A stretch of 64,000 bases of DNA from Zoroaster sp. YZ-2022 (lineage: Eukaryota; Echinodermata; Asteroidea; Forcipulatida; Zoroasteridae). The translations under genes and the position numbers were made by a program. Positions 10,495-21,915 of this stretch are shown piece by piece. Every line of letters begins with the position of its first letter. The stretch's first letter is position 1. Under the pieces are notes generated by a model. That model was given only the letters and a program-made list of their open reading frames with translations, had not been told where the DNA came from and did not search any database. Location: assembly GCA_029582265.1 (NCBI GenBank), contig CM055816.1, forward strand, positions 3,564,698-3,628,697, read 5' to 3'.

Positions 10495-10880
10495 TTTGCC
10501 ACAATCAAACTCACCAAAATACTCAGCACCATAACTACACCAAAAATGATGCATGGCATGGGGCTCATTTGGTGCTTATTTAAATATTTGCCATGCACCA
10601 AAACCGCACCAGTTGTTTGTGGTGTAGTTTTAGTGTATACATATAAGTATATGTACAACTGCAATGAAAATACACCAGCCACACCAAAACTACACCAAAT
10701 GCCCACACCAAAACTAAACCAAATGCCCACACCAAAACTACACCACAATTCCCTGCATCAAAACCACTCCACTGGTGCTCTTTTGGTGCTAATTTAAATA
10801 ATTGTCATGCAACAAAACAGCACCAAACAGTACAATTTTCAGGTTGGGTTTTTCATGGGTGCACCAGTACACAAATTTAT
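10495..10880. repeat. CACCAAAAC minisatellite, copy 3 (three units, longer flank)
   Basis: Only three 24-bp units remain. Unlike copies 1 and 2, the right flank continues with gcaacaaaacagcacc and gggtgcaccag words, so this copy best shows the full element: a probable non-autonomous DNA element with GGTGC-type inverted ends surrounding a minisatellite. Confidence 0.6.
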
Positions 10881-11349
10881 TGAAAGTACATAGACCAAAA
10901 CCACACTACTTCTGTAACAGTTGGCTATAAAGGGAATTATACACAAGAACGACAGAGGTTCATTTTCTTTATAGACAAAGAAATCAAAATATTTTCCAAG
11001 ACAAAAACTATGGTATTAGAAGAACAATTTTGAAAATCATTCAACATTAGTCAAAAAGATTTATATCTTTTTTTCTCAAAAATTCGCAGTTTTTATGATA
11101 CATAAATCACAAAATCAAATTAATTAAATATTTGTTGTGTATTGAAAGTATGTATATAGCCTATGATAGTGTTTATCTGTACCTTACGGAAGACCATTTG
11201 GGTAAAACAGTGCATTTATGGATAAAATATAAGTTGCCTGATGTTGGCAACATTGGCCAGACTGTCCTAATGTAGGTAATACATTTCCGGTATTATACAT
11301 GAGCAATTAATGGGAGAGAAAACATTTTTCAAAATATTATATAAGCAAT

Positions 11350-11467
11350 AAAGGATTCCAATAGTTATTCCCAGATTTTCAATATCTGTGTCACGCATAG
11401 CGGTCTCAGTATATAGACAGAAAAGGGATGGTGAGGCAATACAACCTTGTCAAACACCTTTATGTAT
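11350..11467 (-). pseudogene. Short reverse-transcriptase relic
   Basis: This 118-bp piece matches the middle of the module RT relics (the stretch on both sides of the gtgtcacgcatagcg word). It marks the ragged end of the module array; beyond it no further module sequence is seen until 35283. Confidence 0.55.
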
Positions 11468-12567
11468 TTCTTCTACCTTGCCGATGATTCGGCTCGTTGG
11501 CTAACAATTTATTTTGCGGCTTAAAACTACTATTAGAGCTCCATACTGCTTAGTCATTGCCACAACAGTGCGCAGTTGAGGTCATGACCTTTCTTTTGAT
11601 ACCAAACACGTACGTTTAACGTTAACGGAAATACTCGTGTTGCTGTCTCGAAAACAAGGATATTTTGACCTGTTTGGATTTAACGGAGGCCACATGAAAG
11701 ACAAACATGATACAGACATTGTCCAGAAATCGTCCTTTTTTATGGATTTATTAATATTTTTATGAAAAGGTAAGACCACCATAAGATTGATCGAGATTTT
11801 ATCAAACTAAAAATATAAAAACCTAGAAATCGATATGCAATGTTTTTCGAATTTTTTTTTTGGCGAGCACAAGTTCAGACTCGAATTACACGGAAACCTC
11901 CGTTGGGGGACAAGTCTCATTTCGACGGAGCGGGTCACAAATTAGCATCCTTAAAAAGGTGGCTAAAAATGTCAAATGGCAAAGTTCTCCATGACACCAA
12001 AAGAAACAAACCATTTTATGTCTTTAAATTATAAATTATTTCATATCAGAGGAACTAGAACACGTGGGTACACATCTGTTACCAAGATATGCATGATATA
12101 GACACCATTTCTGAATGCCAAATGCAATTATTTCCAGGCATGAATTACCAGACTATGCTTTTAAGGCAACCTTTCAAAACCTGCATAGAGGAAACAATTT
12201 TAGTTATGACAAGCCATTCCCACCTCAACCCCACCCCCGCCAAAATATATATATATAATCAGGTTTACAAAGAAAAAAAATTCCCAATGAATTTTCAACA
12301 CAAACATTTCTTGTTAGAATGAATATGGAAAAATCCATCATTAAGACCTGCAACATTTACATGAAGTCCCAGGGGATAATATAGTCTGCTATATTTTCGC
12401 ATCAATTCTGTGTACCCTCTTAAACAGCACACTTGATAATTCTTCATGATTTTGTGTTTAATTTCAAGGATTTTACATATAAAACATTTGTTACTACTAT
12501 GACACATAAAACATTTGTTACTATTAACCCTCCTACACTTTAGTGGCAAGTACATGTAGCTATGTAG
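11468..12567. other. Unassigned non-coding stretch
   Basis: AT-rich sequence without a convincing exon, element end or long palindrome. Short frames at about 11582-11782 and 12295-12555 (minus) and 12089-12322 (plus) show no recognisable domain and no conserved splice context. Confidence 0.4.
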
Positions 12568-12706
12568 AGGTCAAAATCAGTCAACTGCCTGTTTTGACTG
12601 TTGCGCACAGCGGCATTTTTGATTGGTTTTGACTGTCATTTTGACCACTCTGAACATTACCAGACAAAGTTTTTACCAGTCAAAAACAGTTGACTCATTT
12701 TGACCT
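12568..12706. mobile_element. 139-bp foldback MITE
   Basis: The left end aggtcaaaatcagtcaactg and the right end, read on the other strand, aggtcaaaatgagtcaactg are 20-bp inverted repeats with one mismatch; the match continues into a TTTTGACTG word on both sides. The middle also repeats TTTTGACTGT. No clear target duplication is visible. It is a miniature non-autonomous element of unknown superfamily. Confidence 0.65.
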
Positions 12707-13477
12707 GTAAATGTACTTAATGCAAGCAAGTGTCGGACCCTTTTAGTTTGGGACTGCTCCTTTAAAACAGTTTCCGACTACATTTCTGCTTAATGTTGAC
12801 TGCTTAAGGCTGACACCTGAGGGCCCTATGGCCATACCACATTCCAAGGTGTTTACATGCCCTTCCTGTTCTCAGCTGCTGGTCTATTGTTGGAACAATT
12901 TTTCCCACCATATTTAAATCTCTTATGGGCATAAATTGTTTTAGCTAAGCTAATTGTAAAGACAATTTGGTGAGGCAATGCCGGCCCTCATTAGCAGTGT
13001 TTTGATTGATTAGAAAAGTTCCCCCTTATGGTGGTATTCCCTAATAGCTTGCCCTAGTTTATATAATTTGGGTATCTCATTGGTTAACACATTAGAAGAA
13101 GGTGGGACCACAGTTTTTTCCACCAATGAGAAAGTTTTGAACACTGGCAGAGGGCAAGTCCAGGAAATGTATGTACCCTTTTCGCTTCCCCAAAAAATCA
13201 GAAGCGAAGAAACCTTGAAGGCAATAGCACTAAAATCGAAGCCCTCTCGGTTTTTAGTAAAGGTTACTAGATAACTTCTCACACTTAGTTATCGGTTCGA
13301 AGACTTCATCACTCTATCGCCTCATTTGTGCTGTGCTCTGTTGGTACAGGTAAGCTCACTTTATTTTGTTGTATTCTGATTTTATCCTTGCGGTTATTTA
13401 ATTGTACAAATCACGCCGAGTAGGAGTTAATCTCTCCTGTGATTTAAACTTGTATCCGCAAAGATCAAGATGTATAA
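12707..13477 (+). promoter_or_regulatory. Probable 5' leader of the Tx1-type LINE
   Basis: Non-coding stretch upstream of the LINE ORF1. It carries an inverted pair of CCAAT boxes (ctcattgg near 13076 and ccaatgag near 13125) and a strong donor-like site, gtacag/gtaagc, near 13349. Whether this is the element's own leader or an older host 5' exon cannot be decided. Confidence 0.3.
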
Positions 13478-14691
13478 ATTCACTTCTCCAACGTATACCC
13501 AGAAATCCCCAACTCCGTTCTTGCGAATAACATATGTGACTTTTGTAAACTTATATCTCCGATCCGACCCATTTCCCTGGGGTTAAAGGAGCCTAACCTA
13601 TATCATGTGGTGTCCTTTAGAAGAGAAGCCTATGTCCTAATCAACCCAAATATAACAATTCCTAGCCATATCAACCTAACGAATAATGGTGTGAATTATC
13701 GAGTGTTCCTTTCGACGGAATCCGCCAAATGTTTCAATTGTGGGGAAATTGGCCATCTCAGTAAAGCCTGTAAAAAGAACATAGCCCCCACCCAACCAGA
13801 CACCCCAAATGAGCCAAGATCAGATGACAATCCACTAGCCCCTCTTCCAGTTTTCATCCACTCCAAAGGCAAATCCAACCCAAAACACCCTGCGAAAAAT
13901 CCAAAGCCAGCAAAACCCCAGAAAGAACAGGCCCCTCTAAATCACCCTGCCAATCCACGTCCAAATTGCCCTCTGGGCCTAGCCCTAAGCGCCTTGCTCC
14001 GTCTCTTTCCCGAGCTCGCCCCCACCGTTTCTACCCCTCCCAACACTAAACAGTCGTCGGAGACCACGAAGCAACCGTCGTCTGCCCCGTCTTCTCCACA
14101 ACCGCAGGAAGCAGAAGTCAAAACTACCAGAGACAAAACCCCAATGCCCCGACCCTTCTGGACCCCACCTGCCCCCTCACGACAAAACATCCCTCGTTTT
14201 CCACGGTTGTCTCCCAAAAGCGACAAAATAAATCCGTGCCGAAGGATATGACTACAGTTCTTACCCCTCTGTTAACCTGTACCACCTCTTCCCTCCCCTC
14301 CCCCGCATCCCGCCCCTCCCCTTCACCCTCCCCTTCACCCTGTCCTTCACCCCGCCCTTCCCCCGCTAACTCCCCCAACCTATCCACCCCGATGGAAGAG
14401 GGAGAACTGAGCGACCATGATTCCGTCTCCTCCGACACAAGCCAGTGTTCTCAGGACCTTCACGAGTTCTCAAATCTACACATTCCCAAAGGCCCCCTAA
14501 CTAACAGTGAGATGGTCAATTTCCTAAAGCGCGTGAAATCAAGCAAAAAGGCGTGTCTGATCGCGCGAAAATTCACACCAAACATCCCAGGGCTAGTACA
14601 ACAGCTCAAACCCATGAGGAATAGCTCCCTACTCCATAAACACCAGCAGCAGAGGCTTAGGCTACTCATCAAAAGACTGGACCCTGATTAA
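13478..14691 (+). pseudogene. Tx1-type LINE ORF1 (CCHC gag-like protein), frameshifted
   Basis: The first part (13478-14251) shows the Tx1 ORF1 pattern: an EPNLYHVVSFRREAYVL-type stretch, a VFLSTESAKC junction, and a zinc knuckle CFNCGEIGHLSKAC (C-x2-C-x4-H-x4-C). The frame changes near 14213-14235 and continues at 14236-14691 with a Ser/Pro-rich tract (SPSPSPSP) and a basic C-terminus. In the family the protein binds element RNA. There is no good ATG before the conserved block, because a stop lies just upstream, so the 5' end is also damaged. Confidence 0.7.
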
Positions 14692-14736
14692 ACCCCTCAT
14701 CACCCGTAAAAAATTAACAGTTGTGTTGTTTTTCTT

Positions 14737-15546
14737 ATGGCACTAAGCATAGCTACCCTTAACACCCGAGGGTGCTACGAGGAAATCAAAAATCTAAGTA
14801 TCAAAACATACGTCGATTTTACCCTTCATAACCCCGACATTGTTTTCCTGCAGGAAACGTATAAATTAAACGAAAACTCTTCGTGTTGGGAACACTGGCC
14901 CTATCGCGTCTTTTGCTCGCATGGGGTTACCCGTGGGACAGGGGTCGTTAGTTTGTTTAAAAACAATTGTAATTTTGATATTTCGATCTCTTCCAAAATT
15001 TTTCAAAATCACATTCTATACAATAAAATTGTGTTAGATTCCACCACCTATCATGTTTACAATGTTTTAGTTCCGCAAACGGATTATGTCGCCCTGCAAT
15101 GCATGAATGCCTTCTGGGCTCATTGTACTGAACACAGTGACGGTTACATAATAGTGGGCGGTGATTTCAATTGTACTATTAATCCCAGTCTAGACAGATT
15201 TCACACCTCTTCTGAAAGAAGGATTAAAGTCGCTCAAGCGCTGCAAAACTTGATGAATGAGTTGAGTGTCAGGGACGTCTGGCGCAGACAAAATCCCACC
15301 AAGCGCGAATACACCTGGTTTAGGAATGGTCCGTGCAAAGAAGACCACAATATGTCCAAGGCGAGACTAGACAAGATTTATATTTCTAATGATCTTTTTC
15401 CAACAGTGGTGTCCTGCAAAATTACTCCCTGCGCTATATCCGATCACAGCGCAGTAATCATCAACTGGAAAGTATCCTCCTCTCGATCGAGAAGTAGCCC
15501 GCACTGGCATTTTAATAATTCCCTCTTAATTAAAACCCTCCGATAA
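14737..15546 (+). pseudogene. Tx1-type LINE ORF2, endonuclease domain
   Basis: Open from ATG 14737. It contains the apurinic-type endonuclease signatures in order: TLNTRG (residues 7-12), IVFLQETY (about 34-41), VGGDFNCT (about 139-146) and the closing ISDHSAVI. This domain nicks target DNA in target-primed reverse transcription. The frame runs into stops at 15546, next to a MITE inserted between the endonuclease and the RT part. ORF1 lies 45 bp upstream, as in two-ORF LINEs. Confidence 0.8.
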
Positions 15547-16157
15547 ATTTGAACGTTTCGATTTACACGAACGTATTACGGTGGCGGTTTGTAACCGCCC
15601 AGTGTAATACGTATGAATAACATGCTGTACACTCCATTTTATACCATTTTTCATGCAGAGCTACACCTCACACAGTCCCTGAATGTAGTCCAGGCCAAAT
15701 AATACAAAAAAAACTCTCTAAGAATACATAGCCAGCCATCTGCGGTGTATTAGTGTAAGGGAAAATCCCTAAACCACCCCCCCCCCCCATTTGCCAGTAG
15801 CCAATCTCTGCCCAAACACATCAATTCTGAGTTTGTTTAGGTTTTTTTATTGGTCAATCCTTTCCAGGCACTGTCAAGCAACCCCTGAGCATGGATGATT
15901 GATCACAGATATCCTGAGGGTAGCCTGTAGACCAGGATGATTGATCACACAAAGGGTACCGCTGCGCTAAGGGAATATAGGCTGTGTATACCAGGTTTTG
16001 TACACAAGTTATGGCCTTGTGGCGAAGGGGTCATGGTATCTGGGTGAACCATGGCTGAACTATAAACAATTACAATAAAGGGGCTATGCCATGTTGTTAG
16101 GCTATGGCTGATGTAGGAACTTGAAAAAAAAAAGTTTTTTTGAGCGTTCAATTAAGG
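15535..16157. mobile_element. MITE family 1, inserted in LINE ORF2
   Basis: About 623 bp from acccTCCG to caattaagg. The same sequence, expanded, occurs at 38735-39911. Near the 5' end is a strong hairpin, ggcggtt-tgt-aaccgcc, inside a longer attac...gtaat stem. It has no coding capacity and a C homopolymer near 15777. Beyond it, LINE ORF2 resumes (QKWRLTTATQFYRKD reading). Flanks are TTAATTAA-like on both sides, so the exact target duplication is ambiguous. Confidence 0.65.
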
Positions 16158-19100
16158 AGTAATTAATTAATTAGCCAAAAGTGGCGGTTAACAACCGCTA
16201 CCCAGTTTTATCGCAAAGACTATACGGACAGCATTTCTATTTTTTGGAGACAATGGCAGTCCCAAAAATCTTGCTTTAGCAATATTCACACTTGGTGGGA
16301 TTTTGGCAAGAACAATATAAAACAATTGACGCAGATGTTCGGCGCCAAAAATGCCGAGACCAAACGAGAATCTTTCCGTTTTCTCAATGAAAGCATCCAG
16401 AAGCTCCAGTCCTCGCCACATCTGTCTCCTGACACTCAACTCGCTCTCAAGGAACAGAGGGAAGCCCTAACATCATTGTACGAACAAGAAGCCCGGGGCA
16501 CCCTCATAAGAGCGTTAACGAAGTAGACACCTGCTCTAGCTTTTTCTTCGGTATGGAACAGTCCACCTCACGTGCGAAACACATCTCTAAAATGGGGAAA
16601 TTACTGAAAACCCGAGTGAAATTAACTCCCATATTCACAATTTTTACACGGACTTGTACTGTCGCACGGATACCGAGGAGGAAGCGAGCGAGCGCCTGCT
16701 TCAAAACATCCCCACGGTTGACCCCTGCGACGCGGAAGACTGCGATAGGCCATTCTCATTCGAAGAGTTAGACGTCGCAGTCGGACAACTCGGTTTTAAC
16801 AAATCCCCCGGTTTGGACGGTCTCACGCCCGAATTCTACCAACATTTCTGGCCCGTCATTAAAGATGACATTTTTCCCCTATTTAATGATTCCATCCTTT
16901 CAGGGTCTTTACCGGTTTCCTGCAGGAGAGCTGCAATAACTCTCCTCCCAAAAAAGGGTGACTTACTGGATGTAGCGAACTAGCGCCCAGTTTCTTTGTT
17001 GAACACCGATTACAAACTCTTTGCCAAAGTCCTTGCCAACAGGCTAAAAAATGTTATCGAACAAGTAGTACATTCCGACCAAAGCTACTCGGTGCCGGGG
17101 CGCTCCATCCACAATAATGTCAACATCATCAGGGACAGCTTAATGTACTGTAATTCCGAAAACATCCCACTAGCTCTTTTAAACTTAGACCAGAAAAAGG
17201 CCTTTGACATTGTCGACCACGGATATCTATTCAAAACCATGAAAGCGATGGGCTTCGGCCAAAGTTTTATTTCCTATGTCAGGCTGTTGTATTTTAATAC
17301 AGAGAGCATGGTAAAAGTGGGCGGATCGCTTACCTCCCCCTTTCCTTTTGAAAAGGGAATCAGACAGGGGTGCCCCCTATCCGGCCTACTGTTTTCGATC
17401 GCCATCGAACGTCTCCTGCATACCCTTCGCAACACACTTTCCGACAGTGGCCTTCAACTGCCATGTAACAGTGGCAGAAACCTCGTCATCTCCGCGTACG
17501 CAGACGACATTACCGTCTTTATCACCGAAAACCGTGGCTTCGACATTGTCAAAGGCGTTTACAATTTGTACAGCCAAACCTCTACTGCTCGTTTAAATCT
17601 TGACAAATCCCGGGGATTATGGGTCGGATCATAGGCTTCTAGGTCAGACCAACCACTCGGTTTTAAATGGAATAACGAAGGGTTAGTTTTTCTTGGAGTT
17701 CATCTAGGCAATTCAAATACTTACGTTCCAAAAAACTGGTCTATGAGTCGCGAGAGAATCGAAAAATGTCTCTCACGATGGAAAAGATTTTCCTGCACAA
17801 AGTCTCTTAAAGGCCGAGTCCTCGTGGCCAACCAACTTGCCGCGTCCAAACTGTTTCATATCCTAGCCACACTTTCTCCACCCGAACAACTCATTGATGA
17901 ACTCCAAGAAAAACTGATAGACTTCGTCTGGGCTGGGAAAAGACACTGGCTTAAGAAAAGTATTTTGTTTTTGGATCAGGACAGAGGGGGACTGGGCCTC
18001 ACCTGTCTCCGGGCACGCAAGTTCACCTTTGGTTTTAACTTATTACGTACTTTTCTTTCAAAACCCCACGACAACCCATCCTTTTATTTCATCGGTTATT
18101 ACTTTAGGCGGTATCGTAATCTTGGGCTTGATTTCGAATTATTTACCACAGAAATTGACCCCAGTTTTTTCCCGCACCTCCCCACCTTCCACAGTGAATT
18201 AATGCGTGCCTGGTTAAAGATAGGAGCTCGAGTTGCAACACTCCCCACTGATTTCATTTCTTTTGTTAACCTGCCAATTAATAGTTATTTCTTTAATGAG
18301 TTAGATGGAGACGGGGGCGCCCTCACTCGGCGACTCGCGACGTGTGGGATCAGGCTCGTCAATGATCTTCTGGACATGAACACCGGATCCTGGCACCCTC
18401 CAGAATATTTCAAGAAATCAACAACCGTCAGAATATCTACCAGATGTCTCTCCAAGGATCTCAAGGATTTTCAACACCTCATCTCTTCATTAACCAGAGA
18501 TTTCGACATTAAGGACACAACCCACGCCGGAAAAACTTGGAAGAGAACAATTGTCCTCCCACGCCTCACAACATCACAGTCATGGCCGACACGGACGGAC
18601 TAACAGCATCCACAAGAACCCTGTACAAAGGTTTCAACAAAAAACTCAACGACTTTCCAAACAAAATCACCACCCACTGGCATAGAACAGGTCACATCGA
18701 CGAACAAAATCAACATTCAGTGAAAAAACATTCATCACCTTCCAACCTCCAAAAGGGAAGGAGATATCCAAAACAAACTCCTCCATAATATTCTGCCTTC
18801 CCTACAAGTTTTACACCACATCCAATCTGACTTTTCCCCTCTGTGTGGATGGTGCAGCGACGAAGGGTCCATAACCCATCTCTTCATAACGTGCCCGGCC
18901 ATACAGGCTTCACTCACGCTTCTCCACACTCTGCTCCAACGACTACTCCCGAACCTAACGCTTGACTTCACCCTGTACTGGACGTTCGTCCCACACGTTA
19001 AAGGTCGCCCACGCAAGTCGTCCGTCTCTCTAACTACCTCATTATTAGTTTAAAGTCCGTTATTTATTGCTTATTTTAAAAATCTCTCGTTTCCGATCCC

Positions 19101-19253
19101 TTCGTTATCTGGCGCAGTCGCATTCAATACAAAATCATGTCCGAATTCTTATTCTATAAATCCCAGAACGACATACCTACCTTTGAGCAAAAGTGGAACA
19201 TAAATAACGGCATTTTTACCTTCGTTGAAAACAAAATCACCTGGTTGATTTAA
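16158..19253 (+). pseudogene. Tx1-type LINE ORF2, reverse transcriptase and C-terminus
   Basis: RT blocks are clear: NKSPGLDGLTPEFY (about 16800), RPVSLLNTDYK (16985), ALLNLDQKKAFD (17173), GIRQGCPLSG (17360) and the catalytic AYADDITV (17496). Later come SRGLWVGS, GRVLVANQL and RHWLKKS blocks and a C-terminal CGWC...H...C finger (near 18845-18895). Breaks include a TAG replacing the expected Trp before RPVSLL (16981-16983), a TAG at 17632, and frameshifts near 16520, 18530 and 18770. The protein would end at TAA 19251-19253. Confidence 0.8.
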
Positions 19254-19400
19254 TTTGCGACTATGCCAACTTTGTTTTTGCCATTTATATGTAATATCTG
19301 TTTATTTAAGTAATGTAACTTTGTAATATCAGTTGGAACTGCCCCTCTAGGTTGTATATTGTTTTAAGAATGTTTTGAGGCAATAAAGTTCCAGTTGTGA
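19254..19400 (+). other. Tx1-type LINE 3' untranslated region
   Basis: Short 3' tail ending in gaggcaataaagttccag, with a canonical AATAAA signal near 19381. After about 19400 the sequence changes to an unrelated repeat. Confidence 0.5.
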
Positions 19401-19439
19401 CGTCATAGTGAGGTCATCAGATATCGAATTACACTCAAA

Positions 19440-20081
19440 CAAAGTTTAATATATTCAAAAAATTATATCTCATGAACCACAAAAGCTATTTTCACAATCT
19501 TTGCACTATGTTATAGATCTTGAATTATGTGATTTTTTGTACACAGACGTGATCCCAATCCGACCTCTACTTCCGGTCGAAACCGGAAGTTGAAAATTAA
19601 AAAAATCATATCTCATGAACCACGGAAGATATTTTCACAATATTTGCATCATCTCAAAGACCATGAACAATTCCACATTTCTTACACAGACATGACCCCA
19701 ATTTGACCTCTCCTTCCGGTCGAAAACAGAAGTTTAAGTGAACAAATATTCAGAAGCACAGCCCATTCCACGTGTGAACGGCCTTGACACACACAGGCAA
19801 GAGACAGACATTCACTGTACACTAACAGTATCTAATCAGAATACTGAGTGAACGGCCTTGACAGTCTCTCACACACAGACAAGAGGCGTTTATACACTGT
19901 GACACTGCAGTATCCAATTAGAATATAATACCTTCGTTTCAACACAATTTACGGTAATTTCACTATCGTTGTCCTTTATATATCCGACCTCTCCTTCCGG
20001 TCGAAACCGGAGGTTGAATATTTCAAAAAATCATATCTCATGAACGACAGGAGATATTTTCACAATCTTTTCATCACCTTA
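19440..20081. repeat. Tandem CTTCCGGTCGAAACCGGAAG hairpin repeat
   Basis: Units of about 140 bp share atatctcatgaacca, ttttcacaat, a tacacagac word and a hairpin cttccggt-cga-aaccggaag. Copies start near 19465, 19607 and 20033, and the last is cut by an inserted element and continues at 20883-20975. A CACACACAGRCAAGA-containing spacer at 19770-19890 is itself duplicated. No coding potential is seen. Confidence 0.55.
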
Positions 20082-20882
20082 ACCCTGCGTGAGAACACCC
20101 ATACTACACGGTGCAGTAGCACTCCTTTATTCGTGTAAGTATTTTTTAATTAAAGGGTGAAAATGTTCAATTCTTCGCAAGTTCCTTTGGATCACCATTA
20201 GACATAATGTGTTAGAATCTTAAAGTATTCGGGAAAGTCGTTCACCCCTTTAAGCCAGCCGCAAGTGCCATTCCTGAGAGGTCCCTATGGGATTTGTGTA
20301 CAAACTGCCTTAGCGTTGGGGGTCACCAAGGTCGTAAACACACCGGCTGATTACCATCAGATAACATGCCTGCAGCGGTCTGGGAGACATATCAAATGGC
20401 TCTGTGATGGCATTTGACAGGCCTGATGTATTTCGACCAATAAAATACGTCTATGTTGGGGGGGGGGGGTTGGCTGATATTGGGGGATGGCTCTTTGGGG
20501 GGGGGGGTCGGATGGCGGTATCTGAGTGATCGATCGATAGCAGGTGGCTTTTTATGAATGGGCAATGGGTTTGTATATATTGCAGCATGTATATATAGTA
20601 GACTGGACTACTATTGAGTAAAAAAAGTACAGGTTTTGTGTTTAAAAATGAGGTTTTTTGGGGTTTTGGGGGGGAAAATGAGATTTTTTAGTATTAATTA
20701 GTAATTATCTTTCTAAGAAAAACATAAAAATTTACAATTTTTTTTTTTTTGATAGAAAACATCTCTAGACCCTCTGAAACAAGATAAAATTAATAAAATT
20801 GGGAAAATCAGTTCATTTACCCATGTAATTAACGATTTACAACCTACTACACGGTGTAGTATAGGTGCTGAGGCCGCGTATA
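20082..20882. mobile_element. MITE family 2 with inverted ends
   Basis: It interrupts the hairpin repeat above, whose two halves lie on either side. The left end starts accctgcgtg, the same ten bases as the 38735 copy of family 1. Left catactacacggtgcagtag and right (read in reverse) tatactacaccgtgtagtag form imperfect inverted repeats that are themselves palindromic. The interior has G-runs near 20459 and 20497 and a catctctagaccctctgaaac block shared with 29740-30165. Confidence 0.55.
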
Positions 20883-21046
20883 AATGAATATCAATTGAGT
20901 CACATTTCGTACACAGACATGACCCTAATCTGACCTCTCCTTCCGGTCGAAAACGGAAGTTTTATATTTCAAAATTCATTTACAAGACCGCACAGCGACA
21001 GTGGTGGTAAATTAACCTATAGCTAGAGCATGCAGCAGCAACAACA

Positions 21047-21208
21047 ATGGCTTCCCTGTCGACTGTCGGGCCCGTCTGCAGAAAATGCGTCGCAGAAAAT
21101 GTGCATTTGTCTAGAGTGGAATCCAAATTGTTATCATTTTCAGAAATGAATTGGAAAAAGTTTCTTTCATGCGGAAGTGGATGGAAAAAAATTAGACGGT
21201 GCGGTTGA
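21047..21208 (+). CDS. Unrecognised 53-residue Cys-containing frame (possible first exon)
   Basis: ATG 21047 to TGA 21206. The peptide has a CRKC pair near its start, then NVHLSRVESKLLSF and a Trp-containing WKKFLSCGSGWKK end. It reads like a host protein fragment because it mixes polar and hydrophobic residues and has two CxxC-spaced Cys. It has no recognised domain and no confirmed splice partner. It could be a 5' exon of a host gene or chance. Confidence 0.25.
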   Translation: MASLSTVGPVCRKCVAENVHLSRVESKLLSFSEMNWKKFLSCGSGWKKIRRCG

Positions 21209-21840
21209 GTGTGATATTGCCAATAAAGCATGTCTAACCATGGAGGAAGGAAGGAATGGTCTAACGTTAGGGCTAGAGCTAACGTACACAACAATGTGTA
21301 TAATGTAAGCGATCGCCACGACGCGTCGCCGGTAACGAACAACTCTCAGAATCTCTCTTAGAGGTAACGTAGGAATTTTGTTTAAATGAATTTGAAAAAT
21401 ATCGGGACCTAATCATGAAAAATATCCTTGACAATTTAACATGTGTCGTCAGACTTTTAACATCGCATTCTCTTGTCTATTGTTGACATATCATTATCAT
21501 ACTTTTTCGAATTGACAGTTTCAAAAAAGAAAATTTCTGATGATTATTTTCAATAGTTGTTGATACCTTGCCCAACAAAATAAACTATAATATAATCTTT
21601 ACTGAAGTATATTGACTATTTATGCCTTTAACGTTAGAGCCCCATTCATGAAAAATGGGATCTTTATGTTGGACTTTGTTCAGAAATTTAAAACATAACT
21701 TTGTACATGGGCCAAGAATATTCAACCTTTGGCGGTGTGAATAAGCATGGAAATGATGCTTGTTCGGCTGAACTAAAGTTTGGGGGAACTTAAGTTAATG
21801 TGTATACAATGTGTATACAATGAAGATGGATGCTGACCCA

Positions 21841-21915
21841 TTTCTTTTTAGGTGTTCGGGTATGTGCCCGAAACACCTATTGTTTTTGTTCGTTTTTTTC
21901 TTCTCCTTCCTCTTC
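21841..21915. repeat. Short hairpin (aggtgttcggg...cccgaaacacct)
   Basis: The ends of aggtgttcgggtatgtgccc plus gaaacacct are inverted repeats with one unpaired base. The hairpin and an adjoining pyrimidine-rich tract replace the rest of the LINE endonuclease gene next to it, marking the truncation point. Confidence 0.4.

Larger units (their letters stand above)
1396..10880 (-). repeat. Tandem array of exon-intron modules of a HYR/mucin-like gene
   Basis: The same 1.3-3 kb block recurs starting near 1396 (cut by the LTR), 4391, 6349, 7708 and 9331. Each block contains, in plus-strand order, a palindromic intron repeat, one or more Thr/Pro/Ser-rich exons, in some a HYR exon, and a piece of a degraded reverse transcriptase. 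All exons read on the minus strand. Further copies occur at 35283-37507 and 62567-64000. Symmetric phase 1-1 exons allow modules to be gained or lost without breaking the frame, typical of exon-shuffled extracellular proteins. Confidence 0.75.
7708..10957. repeat. Recent 1,623-bp tandem duplication of a whole module
   Basis: Two blocks, about 7708-9330 and 9331-10957, align with a constant offset of 1,623 bp and only scattered substitutions. Both exons, the intron repeat and the minisatellite are duplicated. The second copy of the minisatellite has lost three 24-bp units, and its 3' flank continues (gtcatgcaacaaaacagc) where the first copy is cut and joined to reverse-transcriptase relic. Confidence 0.75.

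Noticed and set aside
7170..10797. Frames with LHQMPTPK, NYTKCPHQ, FGVGIWCS and VWAFGVVL repeats
   Set aside because: All frames of the 24-bp CACCAAAAC minisatellite stay open by repeat structure; no splice or start context.
16188..16225. ggcggttaacaaccgc hairpin as the right end of the MITE
   Set aside because: It reads in frame as LINE ORF2 after the insertion, and the shared MITE sequence ends earlier at caattaagg; the palindrome is probably coincidental.
20082..20882. piggyBac-type MITE because TTAA precedes CCC
   Set aside because: No TTAA with an inverse CCC end is found on the right side, and the copy at 38735 fits a 5-bp ACTTA duplication better.
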